A stretch of 64,000 nt of DNA from Bacteroidota bacterium (GTDB lineage: Bacteria > Bacteroidota > Bacteroidia > Chitinophagales > Saprospiraceae). Position 1 is the first letter of the stretch, and each line of letters starts with the position of its first letter. Made by a program: the position numbers and the translations under genes. Where the stretch lies: NCBI GenBank assembly GCA_020160935.1, contig JAIUPL010000021.1, positions 45,917 to 109,916 of the forward strand, in the 5' to 3' direction. Below are positions 1 to 8,512 of this stretch, in pieces. The notes under the pieces are model-generated. The model searched no databases, was not told the DNA's origin, and saw nothing but the letters and a program-made list of their open reading frames with translations.

Positions 1-45
1 ATCTGCCCGGGTCAAAACGATGTAAAGTGTCCTTGTCAGGTTCAT
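1..45 (-). CDS. possible 5' end of a gene running off the left edge
   Basis: Reading leftwards from 45 there is an ATG and 15 open codons (MNLTRTLYIVLTRAD) to the window edge. A TAACTTTG box at 121-114 on the same strand fits the Bacteroidota -7 consensus and would give a leader of roughly 60 bases. The fragment is too short to identify, and the call rests only on the promoter-like box plus an open frame. Confidence 0.3.
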   Translation of the reverse strand, partial: MNLTRTLYIVLTRAD

Positions 46-113
46 CCCGCTGTTATCATATTTGCACTGTCAACAATTCACCAACAATCACCACGCCTTC
101 GGTTCCGACAGCA

Positions 114-121
114 CAAAGTTA
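114..121 (-). promoter_or_regulatory. putative -7 box (TAACTTTG), minus strand
   Basis: The minus strand reads TAACTTTG, matching the TAnnTTTG -7 element of Bacteroidota sigma-70-type promoters. No clear TTTG is seen at the expected -33 spacing. It would drive the truncated reading frame starting at 45. Confidence 0.3.
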
Positions 122-338
122 GTAAAAAAACAACACGGGTTGACGGAACAGCTAAAATGAACACTATGCAAATGTAAAACAATCTTAATCAAGCATTTAA
201 ACGCAATAAAAATCAAAATACGTCGCGTTTATGATCAATCTGACCGGATTGAAAAGGGGAGTTTTGTCCTTTTTTGAAGGGTAGGCTCGCCGGACTTTTG
301 TGCCAGGATTTCAATCTAACACAAAATCATTCCCGGTC

Positions 339-500
339 ATGCCTATCATATTCTTCATCATCAGCCTGTTCCTCGCAAACCAAAACGCAATCACAATTTC
401 CCCAAAAGGGAATGGTACTACTATCCAAAAAACAGTTAAGAATACAGGAGAACCAACTGGTAGCGAAGATTTTATTATTGGGAATGACATCAATCCATAA
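339..500 (+). CDS. possible small exported protein, 53 residues
   Basis: This short open frame starts MPIIFFIISLFLANQN, a hydrophobic signal-like N-terminus, followed by a polar G/T/N-rich tail. A GACTTTTG box about 35 bases upstream, with a TTTG roughly 16 bases before it, resembles a promoter. No family is recognised. The region is otherwise non-coding and AT-rich, so a chance ORF is quite possible. Confidence 0.22.
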   Translation: MPIIFFIISLFLANQNAITISPKGNGTTIQKTVKNTGEPTGSEDFIIGNDINP

Positions 501-639
501 TTACCCAATATTCTGTTTCAAAGAACTTTTCCGGGCCCCCGCCCCGAAACTCGAATATAATCTGTTCAAGATTAATAAGATATTTTGCTTCGTTTATCTT
601 CCCTTGGGGCCTTCAACAGTGAAGGCCAAGCAAATTACG

Positions 640-680
640 GGCCACCTTCCTTCTTTATGAGTAAAGAAGGAAGGTTGGCC
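640..680. repeat. perfect 13-bp hairpin with GGCCA base
   Basis: CCTTCCTTCTTTA (645-657) pairs perfectly with TAAAGAAGGAAGG (662-674) around a 4-base TGAG loop. GGCCA/TGGCC extends the base with one bulged T. There is no T-run on either side, so it is not a standard intrinsic terminator. It is single-word, unlike the tandem-word hairpins elsewhere in the window. Confidence 0.6.
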
Positions 681-802
681 ACCCTTTAATCCGCATCAAA
701 CACGGCATTTTGATAATCCTGTCAAATATAGCAATCTTTCTTTTGCCCACAACACGCCTCATTTTAGTGGGACTATTCCCAGGTCTAATCCCATTTATGT
801 GC

Positions 803-833
803 ACCGGAGCGCTCCCCCGCGCTCCGGTTTTTT
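803..833 (+). terminator. strong intrinsic terminator upstream of valS
   Basis: ACCGGAGCGC (803-812) pairs perfectly with GCGCTCCGGT (819-828) around a 6-base C-rich loop, followed by six T's. It lies only about 80 bases before the valS start and in the same direction. It therefore either ends an unseen short transcript from about 690-800 or acts as an attenuator in the valS leader. Confidence 0.75.
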
Positions 834-914
834 CTTTTTCAGCCGTGTCCGTGTTACCTTTGCCGCCCATTCAGGATTCTCAATCAAACAACACATCGAC
901 CGCTGCTGACGCAC

Positions 915-3590
915 ATGGAACTTTCGACCCGATACTCGCCTGCCGATACTGAAGACCGCTGGTATGCCCACTGGGAACGCCGTGGCTATTTCCGCTCTAC
1001 TCCCGACGACCGGGAGCCATTTACCATCGTAATTCCCCCTCCGAACGTAACAGGTGTGCTTCATATGGGGCACATGCTAAACAACACGATTCAGGATATT
1101 CTGATACGCAAAGCACGCATGGATGGCAAAAATGCCTGTTGGGTACCTGGTACCGACCATGCCAGTATTGCTACAGAAGCCAAGGTAGTGCGCTGGCTGC
1201 GTGAAGAAAAAAAACTGCGCAAGGCGGACATTACCCGTGAGCAGTTTATGGAATACGCCTACCAGTGGAAAGATAAGTATGGTGGCATTATTCTGAATCA
1301 GTTGCGCAGACTCGGTGCTTCCTGCGACTGGGAGCGCACCGCTTTCACTATGGACCCGCAATACTATGCGGACTGCATTCAGGTATTTGTCGATCTGTAC
1401 CAAAAAGGGAAACTGTATCGCGGACAACGGATGGTCAACTGGGACCCGGAAGCCAAAACCGTTCTGTCGAACGAAGAAGTACTGTATTTCGAAGAACAAT
1501 CGCAGTTCTACCATATACATTATAAGAAGGAAGACGGCTCGGATGGCGTTGTCATTGCCACCCAACGCCCGGAAACCATTTTTGCCGATGTCGCAGTGGC
1601 CGTACATCCTAAAGATGCACGTTATGCACACCTTGTCGGACAAAAAGTAATGGTGCCACTCATCGGCCGCGCTGTTCCTGTCATTGCAGACGAATATGTA
1701 GACATCGAACTGGGTACGGGCGCACTGAAAATTACCCCTGCACATGACCCGAACGACTACGAAATTGGACAGCGCCACCAACTCGATATCATCGACATCA
1801 TTACCGATGATGGCCGAATCAGCGATCAATGCACGTTTACACCGCTCGTAGGCCTCGATCGCTTCGAGGCCCGCAAGCGCATGAAAGCCTTGCTGGAAGA
1901 AAGCGAAAATCTGGTAAAAATTGAAGATTATCAAACCAAAATCGGACGTTCTGAACGCACCAACGCCGTTGTAGAACCTAAACTTTCCCTCCAGTGGTTT
2001 GTAAAAATGGAGGACCTCGGCGCTCCAGCGTTGCGGGCTGTCTTGGAAGAAGAGATCAAATTTTACCCACCCAACTTCCAAAACCTCTACCGCAACTGGA
2101 TGGAAAACCTGCGCGACTGGTGCATTTCACGGCAGTTGTGGTGGGGCCAGCGCATTCCGGCCTGGTACCTGAAATCGGAGGGATTGAGTCAGGAAACACA
2201 TGTATTTGTAGCAAAATCCGTAGAAGAGGCCCTGCAAATAGCACGTGAAAAAACCGGAAACGCACAACTCGGTATGGATGACCTCCGCCAGGATGAAGAC
2301 GTGCTGGACACCTGGGCATCATCCTGGCTGTGGCCTATCAGCGTATTTAATGGATTTAGCCAACCGGAAGGCGAAATCAACTACTACTACCCTACCAGTG
2401 TACTGGTGACCGGCTGGGACATTATCTTTTTCTGGGTGGCACGTATGATTATGGCCGGCTATGAATACAAAGGCGCCCGGCCTTTCGAATCGGTTTATTT
2501 CACCGGTATGGTGCGCGATAAACAGCGCCGAAAAATGTCCAAGTCGCTGGGCAATTCTCCGGATGCCCTGAAATTGCTGGATGATTTCGGCGCCGACGGC
2601 GTTCGTTATGGCCTGATGTCGAGCGCTGCTGCCGGTGGCGACATACTTTTTGATGAAAAACTGTGTGAAAACGGCCGTAATTTCTGCAATAAACTCTGGA
2701 ATGCCCTGCGCCTCGTGAAAGGATGGCAAGTTACTGAAGTGCCTGAAAATGAAGAGGTTAAACGCAAAAACGAACTGGCCATTCTCTGGTTGCGTGAAAA
2801 ACTCAACCAGGTGCTTGCCGAAGGCACCAATGATTTCAAACAATTCCGTCTGAGCGAAGCACTGCTCGGACTGTACAGTTTTATCTGGGATGATTTCTGT
2901 TCCTGGTACCTTGAAATGATTAAACCGGGGTACGAACAGCCGATCGATCGGGCAACTTATGAAGCAACCCTCGATCTTTTCTCCGACTTAATGGTGGCCC
3001 TGCATCCATTTATGCCCTTCATCACGGAGGAAATCTGGCATCAATTGCGCGAGCGTGCTGAAGGGAATGATTGCTGTACACAGCCCTACCCTGCTATTTC
3101 CAGCGCCAATGCTACATTGATCAGCCAAGTAGAAACAGCCAAGGATGTAATCGCCAAAATCAGAGACCTGCGCAATCAAAACCAGATCAAGCCTCGTGAA
3201 CCTTTGACTGTAACGGTTCAAAACAGCCCGGCTGTAGTCGAATTGTTCGGTGTAAGCGGCCTGCGGGAAATGATCGTAAAACTCGCCACTTTGAGCGAAT
3301 TGAACGTGTCGGATACCGAACCGGCCAATGCTAAATCGTTTATTTCAGGTACCGATAAATACTACGTTGTACTGAATCAGGAAATCGATGTAGAGGCTGA
3401 AATTCAAAAACTCAGCGCCGAACTCACCTACCAGCAAGGCTTCGCACAATCCGTTCAAAACAAACTCTCCAATGAACGTTTTGTAAATGGCGCACCCGCA
3501 CAAGTCATTGAAAATGAACGGAAAAAATTATCCGACGCACAAACGAGGATAGCCATTTTGGAGGAAAGCCTGGGGAAACTAAGGCCGTAA
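915..3590 (+). CDS. valS: valyl-tRNA synthetase
   Basis: Class I aminoacyl-tRNA synthetase charging tRNA-Val in the cytoplasm; 891 residues, normal for ValRS. The N-terminus WYAHWERRGYF is typical. The HIGH signature appears as HMGH at residues 50-53 after PPNVTGVL, and KMSKS is at about 540-544. The editing domain lies between, and the anticodon-binding domain follows. The last ~75 residues form the charged coiled-coil tRNA-binding arm typical of ValRS. The ATG at 915 gives the expected N-terminus. An intrinsic terminator sits ~80 bases upstream, so expression may involve attenuation. The stop codon is followed within two bases by a tandem-word hairpin. Confidence 0.97.
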   Translation: MELSTRYSPADTEDRWYAHWERRGYFRSTPDDREPFTIVIPPPNVTGVLHMGHMLNNTIQDILIRKARMDGKNACWVPGTDHASIATEAKVVRWLREEKKLRKADITREQFMEYAYQWKDKYGGIILNQLRRLGASCDWERTAFTMDPQYYADCIQVFVDLYQKGKLYRGQRMVNWDPEAKTVLSNEEVLYFEEQSQFYHIHYKKEDGSDGVVIATQRPETIFADVAVAVHPKDARYAHLVGQKVMVPLIGRAVPVIADEYVDIELGTGALKITPAHDPNDYEIGQRHQLDIIDIITDDGRISDQCTFTPLVGLDRFEARKRMKALLEESENLVKIEDYQTKIGRSERTNAVVEPKLSLQWFVKMEDLGAPALRAVLEEEIKFYPPNFQNLYRNWMENLRDWCISRQLWWGQRIPAWYLKSEGLSQETHVFVAKSVEEALQIAREKTGNAQLGMDDLRQDEDVLDTWASSWLWPISVFNGFSQPEGEINYYYPTSVLVTGWDIIFFWVARMIMAGYEYKGARPFESVYFTGMVRDKQRRKMSKSLGNSPDALKLLDDFGADGVRYGLMSSAAAGGDILFDEKLCENGRNFCNKLWNALRLVKGWQVTEVPENEEVKRKNELAILWLREKLNQVLAEGTNDFKQFRLSEALLGLYSFIWDDFCSWYLEMIKPGYEQPIDRATYEATLDLFSDLMVALHPFMPFITEEIWHQLRERAEGNDCCTQPYPAISSANATLISQVETAKDVIAKIRDLRNQNQIKPREPLTVTVQNSPAVVELFGVSGLREMIVKLATLSELNVSDTEPANAKSFISGTDKYYVVLNQEIDVEAEIQKLSAELTYQQGFAQSVQNKLSNERFVNGAPAQVIENERKKLSDAQTRIAILEESLGKLRP

Positions 3591-3591
3591 A

Positions 3592-3728
3592 GAGTTATGA
3601 GTTGTGGAGTTATGAGTTATGAGTATACTCACATTGCTTTCGGCCACTCTATCGTAAAAGCAATGAGTAGTGTGAGTATAACTCATAACTCATAACTCCA
3701 CAACTCATAACTCCACAACTCATAACTC
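3592..3728. repeat. intergenic heptad-word hairpin, class A copy 1 (GAGTTAT)
   Basis: The left arm is tandem GAGTTAT words starting two bases after the valS stop. The right arm is the same words on the other strand (ACTCATA repeats, about 3681-3728). The inner stem is TATACTCACA (3624-3633) with TGTGAGTATA (3671-3680), plus ATTGCTTT/AAAGCAAT. The apex sequence recurs at 29.65 kb and 63.8 kb. No T-tract follows. Confidence 0.9.
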
Positions 3729-3781
3729 ACACCTGATAACTTTTTCCCTTTCTCCCTGTTTAGTGTCAAAACACTCAAACA

Positions 3782-4549
3782 ATGGCGATCACAATCTTAC
3801 CAAAAGAAAAACAGGGATATGGTGCGTTCAATGGCGGCGAAATAGTTGAAAACAAACCTATTGGTTTTCCCAGCGACCACTCTACCCTTCGCCCCTACTC
3901 CAACCTGTTTTATTGGGCTCATGCACGTGCTGTTGTAGACAGCACCATTGGCCTGCATCCGCATCAGGGATTTGAGATTTGCTCGTTTGTACTGAAAGGC
4001 AAAATCAGACATTTCGACACCAAACTGAACGAGTGGCGTCCTTTGGAATCTGGAGATGTTCAAATTATTCGCGCTGGCAATGGAATCAGCCACTCGGAAG
4101 CAATGAATAAGGACGCAGAGATATTCCAGATTTGGTTTGACCCGGATCTGACCAAAACCATGAGCCAGCCGGCCTCTTACGATGATTATCGTGCAGTCGA
4201 TTTCCCGGTAGAATCTATGGAAGGCAGCAAAATTACCCGGCTGGCAGGGGCTGGCAGTCCATTTAAAATGGATACTCCAGGCATAGAAATTGAACGGATT
4301 GACTTGAACAATGCCCACCATTCGATTCCAGCGAGCCCGACAAAAACATATTCTATTTACGTGCTGGAAGGGGAGGCAATCCTGAATGGAACACCGGCCC
4401 AAACATCAGATTTTGCACTCGTCAATGACGAACAAGTTCTTGAAATACAAGCCGATACATCTGCATCTTTGTTTCTGATTTCGTCTCCCAAACACCCGGG
4501 TTACCGGACTTATGCAGAATTGATGAAAGCGCGCATCGGCCAGCATTGA
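3782..4549 (+). CDS. pirin family protein
   Basis: A 255-residue cupin-fold protein of the pirin family. The four conserved metal ligands of pirins are visible: His59 and His61 (GLHPHQGFE), His103 and Glu105 (SHSEA). The RIRHFDT-like stretch of the first cupin barrel and a second, more diverged cupin half are present. Bacterial pirins are reported as quercetin dioxygenase-like or redox/regulatory proteins, and the role here cannot be inferred. It is monocistronic between the class A hairpin and the next gene. Confidence 0.9.
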   Translation: MAITILPKEKQGYGAFNGGEIVENKPIGFPSDHSTLRPYSNLFYWAHARAVVDSTIGLHPHQGFEICSFVLKGKIRHFDTKLNEWRPLESGDVQIIRAGNGISHSEAMNKDAEIFQIWFDPDLTKTMSQPASYDDYRAVDFPVESMEGSKITRLAGAGSPFKMDTPGIEIERIDLNNAHHSIPASPTKTYSIYVLEGEAILNGTPAQTSDFALVNDEQVLEIQADTSASLFLISSPKHPGYRTYAELMKARIGQH

Positions 4550-4619
4550 TGATATTTTGCGCGGTGAAATTTCCGATATAAATTGAATTTGAAATCGGGA
4601 ATTTCATCGCAGATGCCCC

Positions 4620-4627
4620 TACTTTTG
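4620..4627 (+). promoter_or_regulatory. -7 box TACTTTTG directly before a start codon
   Basis: TACTTTTG fits TAnnTTTG and ends six bases before the ATG at 4634. Transcription from it would start at or beside the start codon, suggesting a leaderless or near-leaderless message. It argues for 4634 over the upstream in-frame starts 4583 and 4613. No good -33 element is seen. Confidence 0.45.
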
Positions 4628-4633
4628 TGCGCT

Positions 4634-5203
4634 ATGGTCACCGATTCCGTTGCTCTAATCCTTTGTGCCGCTTTTGTCTGTTGCCTCACCTCGATGGTTT
4701 CCCGGGATTGGGAAAACAGTATTTCCTGCACGTTCAAAAATCGCGATTTAATTCTCGCCTATCCCATGCAGCCCACTGCAGAGGCATACCGCTTGCGTGG
4801 CAGGCAGGCGACGCTGAAAATGGATACGCTTAGCAACTGGTACGATTCCGTAAAAAATTATGTGGAAATTGTGCGTCAGGATCACCCAACACAGCCCACA
4901 CTCGGTATTGCCATAGGGTTTGAATTCGATGAACAAAACGGCGAATATCCATACACGCCCTCCTATGCAGTACTACAATTAAAAGACTTTGGCTGGGGCG
5001 GCGTGGAGTTCAGCAAGCGCGATACACTCAACTACACCGGTATTTCCAACGATGTAAGCGATGACCTGCAAATTGAAATCGAGGACTACCGAAACGACAC
5101 TATTTTCGGGCATTTTTCCGGCTTGCTGTTGAGCGGCGCCGGCCCAATGGGCAGTATTGAAAACGGACGCTTTGCTGTAAAGGTTTACAGGGTTCAGAGG
5201 TGA
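4634..5203 (+). CDS. hypothetical exported protein
   Basis: About 189 residues from the ATG at 4634. The N-terminus is a signal-like hydrophobic stretch containing Cys-Cys (VALILCAAFVCCLTSM), after which the protein is soluble and rich in acidic and aromatic residues. I recognise no domain. Starts at 4583 or 4613 are possible, but the promoter-like box at 4620 overlaps them. The gene converges with the LuxE-like gene, whose stop lies nine bases beyond. Confidence 0.6.
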   Translation: MVTDSVALILCAAFVCCLTSMVSRDWENSISCTFKNRDLILAYPMQPTAEAYRLRGRQATLKMDTLSNWYDSVKNYVEIVRQDHPTQPTLGIAIGFEFDEQNGEYPYTPSYAVLQLKDFGWGGVEFSKRDTLNYTGISNDVSDDLQIEIEDYRNDTIFGHFSGLLLSGAGPMGSIENGRFAVKVYRVQR

Positions 5204-5211
5204 AAGGGCAT

Positions 5212-6207
5212 TTATTCCACCATAAGGTTGCATCCGCGCATTTCCGCCACATCCAGGCGGCCCAGCACTTCAAAACGACCGTCTTCATACACCCTGCCAA
5301 CATCTTCTGTTTGTATAAAACTACAGGTATCGAGATTGGCAAGGTCAATAACATTCAGCACACCGGTTTTCCCGGGTCTTGTGATACAAAATGGGTCGTT
5401 GATCTCTGTTGTCTGAATACGCATGGTAGCCATCGGCGCAAAAACCTCTCCCTCCATGGCATATGCCTGCGAAAGCAATTCCGTCATACCATATTCAGAA
5501 TGAATGTGTTGCACATGGAAAGCCTGTCGCAATTCCTGATGCAGTTCGCTTCTGGTGAGTTCTTTTCGACGCCCTTTCATACCGCCTGTTTCCATAATTG
5601 TAACACCGGATAAATCCATGGGAAACTGCTCGGCAAAATCCAGCAAACCAAAACTTACGCCCAACAGCAACGTTTTATACCCATGCAGACGGCATCTTAC
5701 GAGTGTATGACTGAGTTGCTGCAGATCGTTCAGGAAAAAGCCGCTTTCTGAATATTTCGACAAGTGGATAAAATAGTCGGCCATCGCTACCAGCGAAGAC
5801 CCTGTACGTTCCAAATAGGACGGAAGCAGCGCCAAAACACACCACTCTGATGGATCGCCATAAAACTGCCCAAACCCTCGCCTCGTATTTTGCAGGTACC
5901 AGTCGACGGAGCGTACCAGGTGCTGCGATGGCGTTTGACCCGTCGTACTACTGCTCAGAAAAATCGTTTCAGGCGTCCAATCGCCGCTTTGTATTTCCTG
6001 TTTTTTGAAAAACTGGATAGGCAAAAAAGGAATATCAGACAGCCGATCAATCGTTTCAGGGTTGCGGCCAAGCAATTTCAGGTATTTTGCATAAAAAGGA
6101 TTGGCTTTCGCCTGATACCGAAAAACAGACAATGCGGTCGTTTCGAACTGCGCTGGCGACAAATCTGCCAGTAGTGGCAATAATTCTGATCGTTCGGGTG
6201 TTTGCAT
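5212..6207 (-). CDS. LuxE/acyl-protein synthetase-like protein
   Basis: About 331 residues from the ATG at 6207 (MQTPERSELL); an upstream ATG at 6237 is in frame but less likely. It resembles the LuxE-type acyl-activating family within the ANL adenylate-forming superfamily. It has the phosphate-binding loop SSSTTGQTPSQH near residue 85, the MTELLSQAY element near residue 240 and a C-terminal GRLDVAEMRGCN. Bacteroidota carry such proteins in surface-polysaccharide or aminoacyl ligation settings. There are no Lux neighbours, so luminescence is not implied and the substrate is unknown. Confidence 0.72.
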   Translation of the reverse strand: MQTPERSELLPLLADLSPAQFETTALSVFRYQAKANPFYAKYLKLLGRNPETIDRLSDIPFLPIQFFKKQEIQSGDWTPETIFLSSSTTGQTPSQHLVRSVDWYLQNTRRGFGQFYGDPSEWCVLALLPSYLERTGSSLVAMADYFIHLSKYSESGFFLNDLQQLSHTLVRCRLHGYKTLLLGVSFGLLDFAEQFPMDLSGVTIMETGGMKGRRKELTRSELHQELRQAFHVQHIHSEYGMTELLSQAYAMEGEVFAPMATMRIQTTEINDPFCITRPGKTGVLNVIDLANLDTCSFIQTEDVGRVYEDGRFEVLGRLDVAEMRGCNLMVE

Positions 6208-6260
6208 TCTCACAAAAAAAGCCAATTTTTGGCACAAATTACGGCATAAATCTTTTCGCT

Positions 6261-6779
6261 ATGAAGAACAGTGTCCTCACAATACTTTGCCTGGCTGTTT
6301 TGGCGGGTCTGACGGCTCAATTTTGTGTAAAACCGCCTGATTACCCCCTGGAGCCGGTCATTGAGTTCAAAAGCGTCTCTACCACTGTGATGCGGCAAAA
6401 AGCCATTCCAACGACTGACCCCGACAGTGTTACGGTAACATTTTCCTATACAGATGGCGATGGAGATTTGGGCTATCCGGATGATGACCCGACTACCAGC
6501 GTTTTTTTTCGCGACGAGCGTGATCAGTTTGCCAGCGAACGCAAATTGCCGTTTGTAGACCCACAAGGTGCAGGTAATGGCATTTCCGGAGAAATTTCCG
6601 TCGTTTTACCCACCACCTGTTGTATCCATGTCGACCCGGTAGAAGGCACAAAAACGGCCTGCGAACTGGTCCCAATCAATACAGATACCCTTCGGTACGT
6701 CATCACCATTCGCGACAGAGCGGGGCATATGAGCAATGAAATAAGAACCAGCCCGATCGTTTTGATTTGCAAACAATAA
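6261..6779 (+). CDS. exported protein with acidic DGDGD motif
   Basis: 172 residues from the ATG at 6261, which begins a signal peptide (MKNSVLTILCLAVLAGL). The cysteine after it (AQFC) is not a canonical lipobox. The mature part contains FSYTDGDGDLGYPDDDP, an acidic loop of the kind seen in small Bacteroidota lipoproteins, with a beta-rich pattern and paired cysteines (TTCCIH). Function unknown. It is divergent from the LuxE-like gene, with about 53 bases shared between the two starts. Confidence 0.6.
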   Translation: MKNSVLTILCLAVLAGLTAQFCVKPPDYPLEPVIEFKSVSTTVMRQKAIPTTDPDSVTVTFSYTDGDGDLGYPDDDPTTSVFFRDERDQFASERKLPFVDPQGAGNGISGEISVVLPTTCCIHVDPVEGTKTACELVPINTDTLRYVITIRDRAGHMSNEIRTSPIVLICKQ

Positions 6780-6873
6780 AATTTGTAAAAAAATACCCGG
6801 TACTGTCTCATTTCAGAATTGTCGATGGTTATAGAAGTGTACTTGAACATTCTGTAACCAAACAAGCAACAAC

Positions 6874-7215
6874 ATGGACGAATTTGTATTGATTTTCAGG
6901 CACATGGATGGCAAAGAAGTAGCCTCTCCCGAACAAATCCAGCAGTGGATGCAAATGACGATGGACTGGATCGGGGGTATTGCGGCCCAAAACAAGTTTG
7001 TAGCGGGCGTCGGACTTCCTTTTGACGACGCCAAAGTGGTGCACTCCAACAAAATGGTGACCAACGGCGCCTTTGGAGACATCAAGGAAACTATTGGCGG
7101 ATACATTATTGTAAAAGCCGAGTCCGTAGAGGAAGCAGTCGAATTTGCCAAGGGAAGCCCTGTTTTGCTTGGCGAAGGGAATACCGTAGAAGTCAGAAAA
7201 ATAGCACATCAATAA
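6874..7215 (+). CDS. YCII/DGPF-domain protein
   Basis: A 113-residue single-domain protein of the YCII-related (DGPF) family: an N-terminal beta strand FVLIFRHMDG and a C-terminal GGYIIVKAESVEEAVEFAKG typical of the dimeric alpha-beta fold. Established knowledge: DGPF proteins are the conserved genomic partners of ECF42 sigma factors. The next gene downstream is such a sigma factor, so the pair is a recognisable ECF42 module. Its biochemical role is unknown in the family. Confidence 0.85.
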   Translation: MDEFVLIFRHMDGKEVASPEQIQQWMQMTMDWIGGIAAQNKFVAGVGLPFDDAKVVHSNKMVTNGAFGDIKETIGGYIIVKAESVEEAVEFAKGSPVLLGEGNTVEVRKIAHQ

Positions 7216-7221
7216 CAATCA

Positions 7222-7249
7222 GAGAGAAGGCTTTCCACACCCTTCTCTC
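7222..7249 (+). terminator. 9-bp hairpin after the YCII gene
   Basis: GAGAGAAGG (7222-7230) pairs with CCTTCTCTC (7241-7249) six bases past the YCII stop. There is no T-run, so it is at most a weak terminator or processing hairpin. The right half merges into a TTCTCAC tandem-word tract. Confidence 0.4.
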
Positions 7250-7274
7250 GCTTCTCACCTCTCACTTCTCACCA
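7243..7274. repeat. one-armed heptad-word tract (TTCTCAC) before the sigma factor
   Basis: Words of 7 bp (TTCTCAC, CTCTCAC) run directly into the coding frame of the sigma factor. The same CT-rich words precede the Rieske oxygenase gene at 60.9 kb. There is no matching second arm. Confidence 0.65.
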
Positions 7275-8510
7275 CTGTCTCTACTTCCACATCTTTTTCG
7301 AAACGAATTCAGCAAGATCACAGCCGTTTTGTGCAAGCGGCTGGGGCCGCATTTTATCCATGTAGCCGAGGATATTGCATCCGAAACTTTTTTGCTTGCT
7401 TCCGAAACCTGGCCTTACAAAGGTGTTCCAGAAAACCCGGTAGCCTGGTTGTATGTAGTTGCCAAAAACAAACTGCACAACTACCTGACTCGCAACAAGT
7501 TGTACAACGATAAGATTAAACCCAAACTTCAATCGCCCCGTGCTGCATTCGAATCCCCAGATATCGACCTTTCCGAATCCAATATTTACGACAGCCAGTT
7601 GCAAATGTTGTTTGCCATCTGCCACCCGGCCATTCCAGCAGAAGCACAAATCGCGCTGGCGCTCCGGATTCTCTGCGGTTTTGGTATCGAGGAAATTGCA
7701 AGCGCATTCCTGAGCAACAAGGCAACTATCAACAAACGCCTGCTGCGGGCAAAAGAGAAACTGCGCCTCGAAAATATCCCGATTGAAATGCCCCCCGACG
7801 AGGCCATACCACAACGGTTAGGAAATGTATTAACCACCCTGTACCTGCTTTTTAACGAAGGCTATTATTCCGAAAGTCATGATGCTGTGTTGCGCAACGA
7901 TTTGTGCCTGGAAGCCATGCGCCTGACTCAAATGTTGACGGTACATCCTGCTACCGCCCATCCGCAAGTATTTGCTTTGCTGGCCATGATGTGTTTTCAT
8001 GCTTCCAGGTTTGAAGCGCGAAAAAACGACCGGGGTGAACTGGTTTTGTACGAAGATCAGGATGAAACCCTTTGGAATCGTGAACTGATAGCACAGGGCG
8101 CCTATTTTCTACATGAGGCATCCAGAGGTGAGCATGCTTCGCGCTACCATCTCGAAGCGGGTATCGCATACTGGCACACCATCAAAACTGATTCGCCTGA
8201 AAAGTGGCAGCAGATACTCCAACTGTACAATCGCCTGCTCATGCTGGAATACTCCCCCATTGCAGCACTTAACCGAACGTACGCACTTTCCAAAGTGAAA
8301 GGCATTGAAGCAGCCATCTCAGAGGCCGAAAACCTGCTACTGTCGGATAACCCTTACTACTTCAGCCTGCTTGGAACACTGTATGCTGAAAGCAATCCAA
8401 AAACTGCTATCGAACACTTCGAAAAGGCTGTGTCGCTGGCGAAAACCAGTGCCGACAGAAATCTTATTGCCCTGAAAATCAGTCGTTTGAAAGCGCAGCA
8501 AAACCGCTGA
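7275..8510 (+). CDS. ECF42-type RNA polymerase sigma factor
   Basis: An extracytoplasmic-function sigma factor with a long C-terminal TPR-like extension, the ECF42 layout. Region 2 holds AEDIASETF and TWPYKGVPENPVAWL; region 4 holds IEEIASAFLSNKATINKRL. The DUF6596-type YLLFNEGYYSE motif follows, then helical repeats ending in a TPR (LLGTLYAESNPKTAIEHFEKA). The start is problematic. Conserved residues PHLFRNEFSKITAVL lie upstream of the first TTG (7329), and no in-frame ATG, GTG or TTG exists before it. The only NTG codon is CTG at 7275, used here as a placeholder. The repeat tract before it may have displaced the real start. The gene pairs with the YCII gene. Confidence 0.85.
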   Translation: MSLLPHLFRNEFSKITAVLCKRLGPHFIHVAEDIASETFLLASETWPYKGVPENPVAWLYVVAKNKLHNYLTRNKLYNDKIKPKLQSPRAAFESPDIDLSESNIYDSQLQMLFAICHPAIPAEAQIALALRILCGFGIEEIASAFLSNKATINKRLLRAKEKLRLENIPIEMPPDEAIPQRLGNVLTTLYLLFNEGYYSESHDAVLRNDLCLEAMRLTQMLTVHPATAHPQVFALLAMMCFHASRFEARKNDRGELVLYEDQDETLWNRELIAQGAYFLHEASRGEHASRYHLEAGIAYWHTIKTDSPEKWQQILQLYNRLLMLEYSPIAALNRTYALSKVKGIEAAISEAENLLLSDNPYYFSLLGTLYAESNPKTAIEHFEKAVSLAKTSADRNLIALKISRLKAQQNR

Positions 8511-8512
8511 TT

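Noticed and set aside
274..660. 128-codon plus-strand frame near the left edge
   Set aside because: Composition is unlike neighbouring genes, it ends in a hairpin, and no domain or signal is seen; the nested 53-codon frame is only a weak alternative.
690..914. T-box riboswitch upstream of valS
   Set aside because: No T-box antiterminator consensus is present, and T-boxes are not typical of Bacteroidota; only the terminator hairpin is supported.
1077..2081. 334-codon open frame on the minus strand inside valS
   Set aside because: It is the antisense shadow of a clear ValRS; the translation is Phe/Gly-rich with no recognisable domain.
5212..6207. Bioluminescence (lux) locus because of the LuxE-like protein
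   Set aside because: No luxA, B, C or D genes nearby; LuxE-type acyl-activating proteins occur in other pathways.
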